Shown piece after piece: positions 53,542-62,608 of a DNA stretch of 64,000 bases. The stretch is taken from the NCBI RefSeq assembly GCF_015645385.1, contig NZ_JADOET010000001.1, positions 496,001 to 560,000 of the forward strand, read 5' to 3'. Within the stretch, counting starts at the first letter, position 1, and every line of letters begins with the position of its first letter. Made by a program: the position numbers and the translations under genes. The notes beneath the pieces are model-generated. The model made no database searches, was not told the origin of the DNA, and saw nothing but the letters and a program-made list of their open reading frames with translations. This stretch comes from Winogradskyella marina (lineage in GTDB: Bacteria > Bacteroidota > Bacteroidia > Flavobacteriales > Flavobacteriaceae).

Positions 53542-55329
53542 TTAATGTTTGAAACCGTATAATGGGCCATAATTCTCACAAGCTCTGTAATCTGCTCCTT
53601 CTAGCTCTTCGCCAAAAGCAGACCATGCACTTGGTCTAAACACATCATTTTCATCTACATTATGCATGTTTACTGGAATACGTAACATGGCAGCTAATGA
53701 AATTAAATCGGCACCAATATGTCCATGAGAAATTGCTCCATGGTTTGCTCCCCATTTTGCCATTACCGTATAAACATCTTTAAAAGCACCTTTACCAGTT
53801 GTTCTTGGAACAAACCAAGTTGTTGGCCAAGTTGGGTTGGTTCTTTCATCTAAAACATAATGAACATCTTCTGGTAACTCTACACTCCAACCTTCGGCGA
53901 TTTGTAAAACTGGCCCTATGCCTTTTACTAAATTCAAACGACACATAGTGATTGGCATCGATCCTTTAGTTTTAAATTGTGAAGAAAATCCACCACCTCT
54001 AAAGTATTCGAAAATAGCAGCTGGCCATTTGGTGTTATCTAAACATTTTTGAACTTCTTCTTCTGTAATATCCCAGAATGGTTTCATCGTTGGATTACCA
54101 TCAGCATCGGTTTGTTGTGCTGTGGCATCTAAGGTTGTAGAACCAGAATTTATTAAGTGAATGATACCATTTTCGGCAATTCCTGTTAATTTCTTTCCCG
54201 TTACACGTTCTACTGATTCTGGACTCCAATACGTTCTTACGTCTGAGAACAACTGTGCTGTATTGGTTAATAAATGACCAAATAACATTGAAATAGCATT
54301 TAAACAATCGTTTTCAGTTGCAAATGTGTATGCTTGACGAATACCGTTCCAGTCAAATGACGAGTTCAAAATTGATTCTGTAAAATCTGCATTTGGCTGG
54401 TAGTCTGTCCATTGACGTTGCCCTTGAAAGCCTCCCATTATGGCATTTCTACCTTTAGATTCTTCACCGAAGCCCATCTCCTTCAACTTTGGGTTTCCGT
54501 TCATTAAATCTTTACAGATTAAAGTCATTTTCACAACTTTCTCCCATTCTTTCTCTTTTTCTTCAGCAGATTTTTGCGTTTCTGGTGTGTTATAATCTTT
54601 ACCTTCTACACAGTTTTCTTTAGTCCAAGCTAGTGCTTTTTCGTACTCGTCTTTATCGTAAATTCCTTTATCGATTCGTCTTAAAAGCTCAACAGATTCT
54701 ACAAACTCAGCTCTAACACCTAAATAGTCTTGTAAGAAATTCACATCGACCATAGAACCAGCAATTCCCATTGAACTGTAACCGATAGATAAATACGATT
54801 TTCCTTTCATTTGAGCGACTGCTAAAGCTCCTTTTACGAAACGTAAAATTTTCTCAGACACATCTTGAGGAATGGTTTGATCGCCTTCATCCTGAACTTC
54901 TTTTCCATAAATTCCAAACGCTGGCAATCCTTTTTGAGAATAACCTGCCAATGCTGCTGCTAAATAAACCGCTCCAGGTCGTTCTGTTCCATTAAAACCC
55001 CAAACTGCTTTTGGAGTTAATGGATCGGTATCCATAACTTCTGTTCCGTAGCACCAACATGGTGTTACTGTTAACGATACGTCAACACCTTCTCTTTTAA
55101 ATTTATCTGCACACGCTGCTGCATCTGCTACACCACCAATAGTTGTGTCTGCAATAACGCATTCTACTTGTTCTCCACTAGGAAATCGTAAGGTATCTTC
55201 TATTAATTTGGCTGCGGCTTTCGCCATATCCATGGTTTGAACTTCTAAAGATTCTCTTACTCCTAATTCACGTCCATCAATTACTGGACGAATGCCTACT
55301 TTTGGTAATCTACCTATTAATCTACTCAT
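53542..55329 (-). CDS. fucI: L-fucose isomerase
   Basis: 595 residues, the usual length of FucI. N-terminal region [20 protein letters not shown], then [52 protein letters not shown] and the C-terminal [23 protein letters not shown]. It isomerises L-fucose to L-fuculose (and D-arabinose to D-ribulose) using a divalent metal, in the cytoplasm. Follows the aldolase gene by 20 bp. Confidence 0.93.
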   Translation of the reverse strand: MSRLIGRLPKVGIRPVIDGRELGVRESLEVQTMDMAKAAAKLIEDTLRFPSGEQVECVIADTTIGGVADAAACADKFKREGVDVSLTVTPCWCYGTEVMDTDPLTPKAVWGFNGTERPGAVYLAAALAGYSQKGLPAFGIYGKEVQDEGDQTIPQDVSEKILRFVKGALAVAQMKGKSYLSIGYSSMGIAGSMVDVNFLQDYLGVRAEFVESVELLRRIDKGIYDKDEYEKALAWTKENCVEGKDYNTPETQKSAEEKEKEWEKVVKMTLICKDLMNGNPKLKEMGFGEESKGRNAIMGGFQGQRQWTDYQPNADFTESILNSSFDWNGIRQAYTFATENDCLNAISMLFGHLLTNTAQLFSDVRTYWSPESVERVTGKKLTGIAENGIIHLINSGSTTLDATAQQTDADGNPTMKPFWDITEEEVQKCLDNTKWPAAIFEYFRGGGFSSQFKTKGSMPITMCRLNLVKGIGPVLQIAEGWSVELPEDVHYVLDERTNPTWPTTWFVPRTTGKGAFKDVYTVMAKWGANHGAISHGHIGADLISLAAMLRIPVNMHNVDENDVFRPSAWSAFGEELEGADYRACENYGPLYGFKH

Positions 55330-55349
55330 CTTTATAATACTTTTTTATT

Positions 55350-56144
55350 CTATGTAAATTGTTCTAATTCTGTTAGCTGCTCGTTAGATAATCCTGCTGG
55401 TTTAAAACCTGCTGCCCAACACATCATTAACATTTTAGCTCCTTTATTTGCGACGTCTAAGAAATCCCAAGCTTGCATTACATCTGGCGCTGTCGCTGTT
55501 GCTCCGTGCTTTTCCCATAAGGATACATTTCTTGTTTTAAACGCTTCCATAGTGACTTCTGCAAGCGCAGCAGTACTCGATAACGCATAAGGTGTACAGT
55601 GAATTCCTTTTGGTACAAATACTTTTACCTCAGGACACATCATCCAAATTTGTCTGTTTAATTCCTCTTCGTTATCAAACAATTCGTGATGACTCATACA
55701 AATTAATTCTAATGGGTGCGTGTGGACAACCGCTAGGTTTTCTGGATGGTGAATAGAGTTAAAAAGGTGGATGCTTGAGTGCGAAATTAACTCACAAGTT
55801 GGACCGAAGTTGTCACGTTTTCCTCCCCAAACAATAGAATATGCTGTTGCATCTTCATTAATGTAAAGAATACATGATACTTCATCTAACTTATCTACTA
55901 AATCTCTTAAGTAACAACCTGTTCCTGTAATATAAATCACAAAACCTGCTGCTCCTTTTGGAAAATCGAAAGGCACTTCTTCGCCAATACCTTGAACTTC
56001 TTCTTTTTTAAAGAACGAGGTCAAATTCATCGAAATATTTCCTGCATTTCGTTCTGCCCATTCACGTTGCCATAAATAACCAGCGACTTCTGATACCTTT
56101 TTTAATTCTGCTTCTACTTGATTTGGAAGTTTTATCGTTTTCAT
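55350..56144 (-). CDS. Class II (RhaD-like) L-fuculose/rhamnulose-1-phosphate aldolase
   Basis: 264 residues, close to RhaD length (about 274), longer than FucA (about 215). The signature is WAERNAGNISMNL at the N-terminus, then VHTHPLELICMSHHE with zinc-ligand histidines and VSLWEKHGATATAPD. It splits a 1-phospho-ketose to DHAP and L-lactaldehyde. The surrounding fucose genes make L-fuculose-1-phosphate the likely substrate even though sequence points to rhamnulose-type. First gene of the leftward fucose operon. Confidence 0.82.
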   Translation of the reverse strand: MKTIKLPNQVEAELKKVSEVAGYLWQREWAERNAGNISMNLTSFFKKEEVQGIGEEVPFDFPKGAAGFVIYITGTGCYLRDLVDKLDEVSCILYINEDATAYSIVWGGKRDNFGPTCELISHSSIHLFNSIHHPENLAVVHTHPLELICMSHHELFDNEEELNRQIWMMCPEVKVFVPKGIHCTPYALSSTAALAEVTMEAFKTRNVSLWEKHGATATAPDVMQAWDFLDVANKGAKMLMMCWAAGFKPAGLSNEQLTELEQFT

Positions 56145-56166
56145 CTACTTTGAATTTTAATTGGAA

Positions 56167-56174
56167 CAAATTTA
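56167..56174 (-). promoter_or_regulatory. Candidate -7 element (TAAATTTG, reverse strand) of the fucose operon
   Basis: Reverse strand reads TAAATTTG, an exact TAnnTTTG match 22 bases before the aldolase start. No good -33 element. Confidence 0.4.
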
Positions 56175-56210
56175 CATCCACGAATAACAATATTAAATAT
56201 TCAAAATCCG

Positions 56211-56218
56211 TATTTTTG
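56211..56218 (+). promoter_or_regulatory. Candidate -7 element (TATTTTTG) for the fucose AraC regulator
   Basis: TATTTTTG is an exact TAnnTTTG match 25 bases before the regulator ATG. The two divergent elements lie within 52 bp, so regulator binding here could control both. Confidence 0.4.
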
Positions 56219-56243
56219 TATCTAATTCAAACATCGACACATC

Positions 56244-57143
56244 ATGAAGTTTGTAAAAGACATAGAATTAGGAGATCCTTCATCTAACCATCAAAATTTT
56301 ATTGACCTGAAATTAAAGCTTTTATGCTGCAGATATTGGTTGTTAGAATTATGGGATTGTCACGAAATGGTTTTTCCGTTTTGGAGGCTATATTGGAATA
56401 AAAACACAGGCGGCCAATTAATACATCAGGATAATGTGTTTGAAATGGACACAAATCACCTCTATATTATTCCCCCTTTTACGTCGTTCTCTTCGCGCTA
56501 TACCAAAAATCATATTTATAACGACGGTGTTCATGTTGCAGGAAAACAACTAAATACTAATTACAATGAAGACGACTTAGAAAATATGTTTTTGATTCAC
56601 TTCTTCGTTCATTTTAATTTAGGGGTTCCGTTTGATAGTGTCTATCCTGGTATTTTAAAAATTGAATTAACGGATTATCTAAAAGATCGATTACAGTATT
56701 TAACAAGCCGTTTAAAGATTGAAAACAAAGATTTTAAACTTACTTTTAATCTAAAACTACAAGCTTTTATAAAAGAAGCTTTAACTAATATTGGTCCAGA
56801 ATTATGGAAAACCATTAATATTGATGAACGCGTTTTAAAGGTCATTCGGTATGTTGAAGTTCATATCAATAAAAAATTAAGTAATGCAGAACTATCATCG
56901 CTCGTTAATATGGCACCAAATTCTTTTGCTAGATTGTTTAAAGAAGAAATGAATGTGACGCTACATCAATTTATTCAGAATAGAAAAATTGCTAAATCGT
57001 GCGAATTGTTTGAGCACACCAACAAATCTATAGAGGAAGTCTCTTTTAATTTAGGATTTTCGGATCGTTACCACTTTTCTCGTGTATTTAAATCTGTTAC
57101 TGGATTAACTCCAGCATCTTACAAATCTGGAAAATACACCTAA
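56244..57143 (+). CDS. AraC-family regulator of fucose genes
   Basis: 299 residues. N-terminal ligand-binding cupin-like region (HEMVFPFWRLYWNKNTGGQL, HLYIIPPFTSFSSRY) and C-terminal double helix-turn-helix (LSNAELSSLVNMAPNSFARLF; SIEEVSFNLGFSDRYHFSRV; TGLTPASYKSG). Placed at the centre of the fucose locus, divergent from the aldolase gene. Effector is probably fucose or fuculose, inferred from position. Confidence 0.87.
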   Translation: MKFVKDIELGDPSSNHQNFIDLKLKLLCCRYWLLELWDCHEMVFPFWRLYWNKNTGGQLIHQDNVFEMDTNHLYIIPPFTSFSSRYTKNHIYNDGVHVAGKQLNTNYNEDDLENMFLIHFFVHFNLGVPFDSVYPGILKIELTDYLKDRLQYLTSRLKIENKDFKLTFNLKLQAFIKEALTNIGPELWKTINIDERVLKVIRYVEVHINKKLSNAELSSLVNMAPNSFARLFKEEMNVTLHQFIQNRKIAKSCELFEHTNKSIEEVSFNLGFSDRYHFSRVFKSVTGLTPASYKSGKYT

Positions 57144-57555
57144 TTTTAATTCTCTTTTAATAGGATATCGGTTTATTAAAAATGGTTTAATTCTGAAATA
57201 AACCCTTATGAATATTTTGAGCAAGCAATTGGTGGATTTGAGAAACCTACACTCTATATTTTTTTAGTTATTTGCTAAAATTAACAGCTTAACCAAAGTT
57301 AGTTAGAGCTTTTATTAGCAATTTTAATTTTTAATATGGCGTCCCTTTTTATTACCATTTAAGATAAAAAAAACAAACTTTAAAAACCCGCCATGTTTAA
57401 ATTGTACATATTATTGATTAATATGGATAAATACTAAAACCACATTATAACATAAGTTTGTTAACCGCATTTTCACAAAACAGTTCGAGATTTTATTCAA
57501 TTACTATTAAAACCTTGAAATTATTACAAATATCATAAACTAAACATAAACAGTC
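57144..57555. other. Intergenic region upstream of aldA
   Basis: More than 400 bases without a gene. It contains TAAGTTTG (57453-57460), an exact TAnnTTTG match about 95 bases before aldA, and an ATGGCG (57337 region) / CGCCAT (57388 region) inverted pair about 50 bp apart. These could be aldA promoter and regulator contacts; nothing else is recognised. Confidence 0.35.
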
Positions 57556-58995
57556 ATGAAACAATTTAATCAATTTATAAACGGAAAGTTTGTAAAATCA
57601 ACATCTTCAGAAGTAACAAAAGTACTTAACCCTTGTACAGAAGAAGTATTGTCAGAGATACCACATGGTTCTGTTGAGGATGCTAATAATGCATTAGAAG
57701 CAGCAAAAGAATCACAGCATGCTTGGAAATCTTTAACTGCAATTGAACGTGCTGGTTATTTGAATAAAATGGCTAGTGTTATACGTGAGAACCGCGTGTT
57801 TTTAGCAGAAACCTTAGCTGCAGAGCAAGCTAAAGTAATGGGATTAGCACAAGTAGAAATAGATGTTACTGCAGATTATTTTGATTATTATGCAGGTTTT
57901 GCAAGACGTATAGAAGGAGAAATTATACAAAGTGACCGTCAGAAAGAACGTATCTTTTTACACAAAGCACCTATAGGTGTTGCTGTAGGTATTTTGCCTT
58001 GGAATTTCCCATTCTTTGTTATGGCAAGAAAAGTTGCTGCTTCATTAATTACAGGAAATACATGTGTAATTAAGCCTAGTTGTGTTGCACCTAATACCAT
58101 TATGGAATGGGTAGATTTAATTCAAAAAATAGACTTACCAGCTGGTGTATTAAATTTTGTTTGTGGTTCAGGACCTGTTGTAGGTAATGCACTTAGTAAA
58201 AGTCCAACGACAGGCATTATTAGTTTAACAGGTAGTGTTTTTGCTGGTCAAAAAGTTATGGAAGCAGCATCTCAGAACATTACAAAAGTATCTTTAGAAC
58301 TGGGAGGAAAAGCTCCTGCAATTGTTTGTGCTGATGCTAATTTAGAATTAGCTGTAAACGCCGTTGTTGGTTCTAGAATCATTTATAGCGGACAAGTTTG
58401 TAATTGTGCAGAACGTGTTTACGTAGAAGAGTCTATTCACGATCAGTTTTTAGAAATGACTACTGCTAAAATGAAAGCCTTAAAAGTAGAAGACGCTTTT
58501 TCTTCTAACAATCCTGATATGAGCGCTATGGTTTCTAAAGATCAGTTAGATAAAGTAGCAGAAATGGTTGAGTTTGCTAAAAAAGAAGGTGCAGAAGTTT
58601 TACTTGGTGGAAATAAGTCTAGCCAGTTTGACAAAGGCTATTTTTACCAACCTACATTATTAACCAATGTAAAACAAGATATGCAAATTATCCAAGAAGA
58701 AGTTTTTGGACCAGTTTTACCAGTAATGAAATTTAGCACTTTAGATGAAGCTATTGCTTTAGCTAATGATTCTGAGTATGGTTTAACATCATCAATTTTC
58801 TCAGAAAACTTTAACAAAGTTATGCACGCAGCTGAAGAGTTAGAATATGGCGAAACCTATATAAACAGAGAACATTTTGAAGCTATTCAAGGTTTCCATG
58901 CTGGATGGAAAAAATCTGGAATTGGTGGAGCTGACGGAAAGCATGGTATGGAAGAGTACCTTCAAACTAAAGTCGTTTACGCGCAATATAGATAG
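57556..58995 (+). CDS. aldA: Lactaldehyde dehydrogenase (ALDH superfamily)
   Basis: 479 residues, the E. coli AldA length. Motifs: ILPWNFPFFV, LTGSVFAGQKV, catalytic Glu248 in LELGGKAPA and catalytic Cys282 in GQVCNCAERVYV, then FGPVLPVMKF. It oxidises L-lactaldehyde from the aldolase to L-lactate with NAD. Cytoplasmic. A terminator follows it before fucP. Confidence 0.9.
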   Translation: MKQFNQFINGKFVKSTSSEVTKVLNPCTEEVLSEIPHGSVEDANNALEAAKESQHAWKSLTAIERAGYLNKMASVIRENRVFLAETLAAEQAKVMGLAQVEIDVTADYFDYYAGFARRIEGEIIQSDRQKERIFLHKAPIGVAVGILPWNFPFFVMARKVAASLITGNTCVIKPSCVAPNTIMEWVDLIQKIDLPAGVLNFVCGSGPVVGNALSKSPTTGIISLTGSVFAGQKVMEAASQNITKVSLELGGKAPAIVCADANLELAVNAVVGSRIIYSGQVCNCAERVYVEESIHDQFLEMTTAKMKALKVEDAFSSNNPDMSAMVSKDQLDKVAEMVEFAKKEGAEVLLGGNKSSQFDKGYFYQPTLLTNVKQDMQIIQEEVFGPVLPVMKFSTLDEAIALANDSEYGLTSSIFSENFNKVMHAAEELEYGETYINREHFEAIQGFHAGWKKSGIGGADGKHGMEEYLQTKVVYAQYR

Positions 58996-59016
58996 AAATT
59001 AATAGCAAGTTAGATT

Positions 59017-59060
59017 AGCACTATTCATTTTTATAAATCAATTTGAATGGTGCTTTTTTT
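59017..59060 (+). terminator. Intrinsic terminator after aldA
   Basis: AGCACTATTCA (59017-59027) and TGAATGGTGCT (59044-59054) pair with one mismatch, followed by TTTTTT. It separates aldA from fucP, so fucP transcription is either read-through or from an unseen promoter. Confidence 0.75.
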
Positions 59061-59086
59061 ATAATTGAAATAAAATTCATTTCGCA

Positions 59087-60385
59087 ATGACTAATACAAC
59101 AAAAGTACCAGTAGTTTCTAAGGAGGTTCTTATCCCATTTATACTCATTACGTCTTTATTTGCGCTTTGGGGATTTGCAAACGACATCACAAATCCTATG
59201 GTTGCTGCCTTTGGAACTGTTATGGAAATCTCAACGGCAAAAGCCGCTTTGGTTCAATTAGCATTTTATGGTGGTTATGCCACAATGGCAATACCAGCAG
59301 CATTATTTGTTAGAAAACATAGTTACAAAAAAGGCATAATGCTTGGTTTGGCACTATATGCTACTGGAGCTTTATTATTTTATCCAGCTGCTAAATTTGA
59401 AGTATTTGGTTTCTTTTTAGGATCACTTTATATTCTAACGTTCGGGCTTGCTTTTTTAGAAACCACAGCGAATCCGTTTATATTATCTATGGGCGACGAG
59501 CGCACAGCAACGCAGCGTTTAAACTTAGCACAAGCTTTCAATCCTATTGGATCTCTTTTAGGGATGTTCGTAGCATCAAAATTTATTCTTATTGCTTTAG
59601 ATTCTGATATTAGAAATGAAATGGGCGAACTTGTTTTTACAAGTTTAGATGAAGCTCAAAAAGCTGTAATTAGAACTCATGATTTAGGTATTATTAGAAA
59701 CCCTTATGTCATTCTTGGATTTGTAGTCATCGCGATGCTAGTGGTTATAGGATTAACAAAAATGCCAAAACGACTTAAGAATGAAAATAAAACAAGTGCA
59801 TCAGCTTCATTTAAAAGACTATTTAAAAATGGTAAATACAAAGAAGGCGTCTTAGCACAATTGTTTTATGTAGCGGCACAAATTATGTGTTGGACGTTTA
59901 TTATTCAATATGCTGGTAATTTAGGCATACCAAAAGCAGAAGCGCAAAACTACAATATTGTGGCCATGTCCATATTTTTGGTAAGTCGCTTTATCAGTAC
60001 GTTTTTAATGAAGTATGTCAACTCAAGAAAACTACTCATGATTTTTGCCTTTGGTGCTATGGCAACAATTTCGGGAGTTATTTTAATTGATGGCATCATT
60101 GGCTTATATTTATTAGTAGCTACCTCAGCGTTTATGTCCTTAATGTTTCCTACTATTTACGGTATTGCATTAAATGGATTAAGCGAAGAAGATTCAGCAT
60201 TAGGAGCTGCTGGTTTAGTGATGGCGATTGTTGGTGGAGCATTAATGCCAATCTTACAAGGACTTATGATAGATATGGAAAGTATTGGCCCGTTTTCTGG
60301 TGTTAACTTTTCATTTATCCTACCTTTTATATGCTTTTGTTTTATCGCGTTTTATGGTTATAGAACTTTAAAAGTTTATAAGTAA
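59087..60385 (+). CDS. fucP: L-fucose:H+ symporter (MFS)
   Basis: 432 residues, about twelve membrane helices. FucP-family features: FALWGFANDITNPMVAAFG near the N-terminus (the Asn/Asp region used in sugar/proton coupling), LAFLETTANPFILSMGDE, RLNLAQAFNPIGSLLG and FPTIYGIALNGL. It imports L-fucose across the inner membrane. Its placement in a fucose locus agrees. Confidence 0.9.
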   Translation: MTNTTKVPVVSKEVLIPFILITSLFALWGFANDITNPMVAAFGTVMEISTAKAALVQLAFYGGYATMAIPAALFVRKHSYKKGIMLGLALYATGALLFYPAAKFEVFGFFLGSLYILTFGLAFLETTANPFILSMGDERTATQRLNLAQAFNPIGSLLGMFVASKFILIALDSDIRNEMGELVFTSLDEAQKAVIRTHDLGIIRNPYVILGFVVIAMLVVIGLTKMPKRLKNENKTSASASFKRLFKNGKYKEGVLAQLFYVAAQIMCWTFIIQYAGNLGIPKAEAQNYNIVAMSIFLVSRFISTFLMKYVNSRKLLMIFAFGAMATISGVILIDGIIGLYLLVATSAFMSLMFPTIYGIALNGLSEEDSALGAAGLVMAIVGGALMPILQGLMIDMESIGPFSGVNFSFILPFICFCFIAFYGYRTLKVYK

Positions 60386-60396
60386 ATTATACAATT

Positions 60397-61545
60397 ATGG
60401 AAATAAAGATAAATCCAAAATACCCTTCGGTTACTGATTTACGACAAAGAGCTATGGTAAAAATGCCAAAATTTGCATTTGAATACCTAGATGGAGGCTG
60501 TAATGAAGATATTAATTTAGATAAAAACCGTACAGATATACAGAAAGTTGAGTTAATGCCTCAATACTTATCAAAATTTGATAAATCTAATTTAAAAACA
60601 GAGTTGTTTGGACATACTTATGATGCTCCTTTTGGTATCGCTCCTGTTGGCTTACAAGGATTAATGTGGCCAAATGCTCCAGAAATCTTAGCAAAATCAG
60701 CTTTTGACCATAATATTCCTTTTATTTTAAGTACGGTTACGACGTCTAGTATAGAGCGCATTGCAGAAATAACAGAAGGAAAAAACTGGTTTCAACTGTA
60801 TCATCCAACAGATGAAAAAATAAAAAGAGATTTGTTAGATCGCGCAGCAAATGCTGGTAATGACGTGTTAGTTATTTTGGCAGATGTTCCAACATTTGGT
60901 TACAGACCTAGAGATGTTAGAAACGGTTTAGCAATGCCACCAACGATGAGCGTTAAAAATATTTTAGAGGTGTTTACGAAACCAGATTGGGCAATTCAAA
61001 CGTTAATTCATGGACAACCAAGTTTTAAAACCATGGAGAAATATATGCCAAAAGGTTTAAATCTGAAAAAGCTAGGCGAATTTATGGATGAAACTTTCAC
61101 AGGACGCCTCAACACAGATAGAATCGCTTCATTGAGAGATCAATGGAAAGGAAAACTAGTTATAAAAGGAGTTGTTAGCGAAGAAGACACCGTAAAAGCA
61201 ATCGATTTGGGTGTCGATGGTTTAATCGTTTCAAATCATGGAGGACGTCAATTAGATGCTGGGCAGTCTACTATTGTACCAATGACGAATTTGGCTCAAA
61301 AATACAAGGATCAAATAACAATAATGGTCGACTCAGGTTTACGAGGAGGACCAGATATTGCAAGGTCGATAGCAAGTGGTGCAGATTTTACGTTTATGGG
61401 TCGAAGTTTTATGTATGGTGTTGGTGCTTTAGGTAAGGAAGGTGGTAATCATACCATTTCTTTAATGAAGCGGGAATTTCAACAAGTCATGGAACAAGTA
61501 TGTTGCGAACGGGTTGAAGACTTGCCAAAGCATTTAATTAAATAA
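60397..61545 (+). CDS. lldD: FMN-dependent L-lactate dehydrogenase
   Basis: 382 residues. Alpha-hydroxy-acid oxidase family: FEYLDGGCNEDINL, FGIAPVGLQGLMWP, FQLYHPTDE, LVIKGVVSEEDTVKA, catalytic His281 in SNHGGRQLDAG and DSGLRGGPDIARSIASGAD. It oxidises L-lactate to pyruvate, feeding the respiratory chain. 11 bp after fucP and so co-transcribed, completing fucose breakdown to pyruvate. Confidence 0.9.
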   Translation: MEIKINPKYPSVTDLRQRAMVKMPKFAFEYLDGGCNEDINLDKNRTDIQKVELMPQYLSKFDKSNLKTELFGHTYDAPFGIAPVGLQGLMWPNAPEILAKSAFDHNIPFILSTVTTSSIERIAEITEGKNWFQLYHPTDEKIKRDLLDRAANAGNDVLVILADVPTFGYRPRDVRNGLAMPPTMSVKNILEVFTKPDWAIQTLIHGQPSFKTMEKYMPKGLNLKKLGEFMDETFTGRLNTDRIASLRDQWKGKLVIKGVVSEEDTVKAIDLGVDGLIVSNHGGRQLDAGQSTIVPMTNLAQKYKDQITIMVDSGLRGGPDIARSIASGADFTFMGRSFMYGVGALGKEGGNHTISLMKREFQQVMEQVCCERVEDLPKHLIK

Positions 61546-61546
61546 T

Positions 61547-61585
61547 AAAGCGAAACATCAATTATTAATAATGATGTTTTGCTTT
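61547..61585. terminator. Bidirectional terminator between lldD and the ABC genes
   Basis: AAAGCGAAACATCA (61547-61560) and TGATGTTTTGCTTT (61572-61585) form a stem with one mismatch and a loop of 11 bases, flanked by A/T-runs. The two genes converge here. Confidence 0.75.
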
Positions 61586-61595
61586 AAAAATATTA

Positions 61596-62606
61596 TTAAA
61601 CCGCGTCCTCATTAAACTCTAAAATATCTTTAGAGTTAAAACCAATATGAATAACATCTTCAATATTGGTAGCCTGTGTCATAACCGTTAATTGCTCACC
61701 AGATTCAAGTTTTAAAAGTAACTGAACGGAGTCACCGAGTTCAATTTTTTTAATGACCTCAGCTGTGGTGATGTATTCGCAATCAAAATTATTAGAAGAT
61801 GGATTTACTTTAATTTTTTCATTTCGGATGGCATGGCAACAGGTTTCTTTTAAGGGACACTGAAACGCATTCTGAATGTTTTTATTGATATGAATTGTAC
61901 TTCCAAATAAGGACGCTACATATAAGTTATTTGGCTTCACATATAAATTTGCCGCAGCATCTTTTTGAACCACTTTCCCCTTTTGTAAAATCAATATTTC
62001 ATCTGCTACAGAAAGTGCATCTTGCGTGTCGTGAGTAACGAACAAGACTGTGACTTCTGTTTTTTTAATGATTTCGAATACTTCGTTACGTAATTGTGTT
62101 CGCAACATAGCATCGAGGTTGCTAAAGGGTTCATCTAAAATTAACAATGAAGGCTCTGGTGCCAAGGCTCGTGCCAAGGCGACTCGTTGTTGCTGTCCGC
62201 CAGAAAGTTGATGCGGATAGCGTTTTTCCATACCGCTTAAACCCACCAAATCTAACATGTCTTGAGCTCGGACTTTCTTGTTTTTTAGTTTTGAAATACC
62301 GTATAAGATATTATCGAAAATAGTTAAATGCGGAAAAAGAGCATACTCCTGAAAGACCAAACCTATCTTTCTTTTTTCAGGCTGAACAAATTTATTAACC
62401 GAAGCAATTACTTTATCATCTAATAAAATACTCCCATTGTCAGGACGTTCGAGTCCGGCAATTAAACGAACCAAGGTTGTTTTTCCACTGCCGCTTTCAC
62501 CAACAATAGCACAGACATCTCCCGCTTTTAAATTAAAAGTCACGTTATCTAAAGCGTAATTTTTACCTTTATCAAAGCTTTTGGAAAGTGCATCTATTGT
62601 TAGCAT
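61596..62606 (-). CDS. fbpC: ABC importer ATP-binding protein, ferric-type (FbpC-like)
   Basis: 336 residues. Walker A GESGSGKTT (36-44), Q-loop VFQEYALFPHL, signature LSGGQQQRVALARAL, Walker B LLILDEPFSNLD and H-loop FVTHDTQDA. A C-terminal regulatory domain of about 110 residues contains a Cys-rich stretch CPLKETCCHAI. FbpC-like by the paired FbpB-like permease 2 bp upstream. Binding protein FbpA is not in the window. Sulphate or thiamine importers are less likely alternatives. Confidence 0.82.
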   Translation of the reverse strand: MLTIDALSKSFDKGKNYALDNVTFNLKAGDVCAIVGESGSGKTTLVRLIAGLERPDNGSILLDDKVIASVNKFVQPEKRKIGLVFQEYALFPHLTIFDNILYGISKLKNKKVRAQDMLDLVGLSGMEKRYPHQLSGGQQQRVALARALAPEPSLLILDEPFSNLDAMLRTQLRNEVFEIIKKTEVTVLFVTHDTQDALSVADEILILQKGKVVQKDAAANLYVKPNNLYVASLFGSTIHINKNIQNAFQCPLKETCCHAIRNEKIKVNPSSNNFDCEYITTAEVIKKIELGDSVQLLLKLESGEQLTVMTQATNIEDVIHIGFNSKDILEFNEDAV

Positions 62607-62608
62607 TC

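Noticed and set aside
51986-56144. A rhamnose operon (RhaD-like aldolase and rhamnulokinase-like kinase)
   Set aside because: The isomerase is clearly FucI and the transporter FucP, with no RhaA or RhaT in view, so fucose is the better reading.
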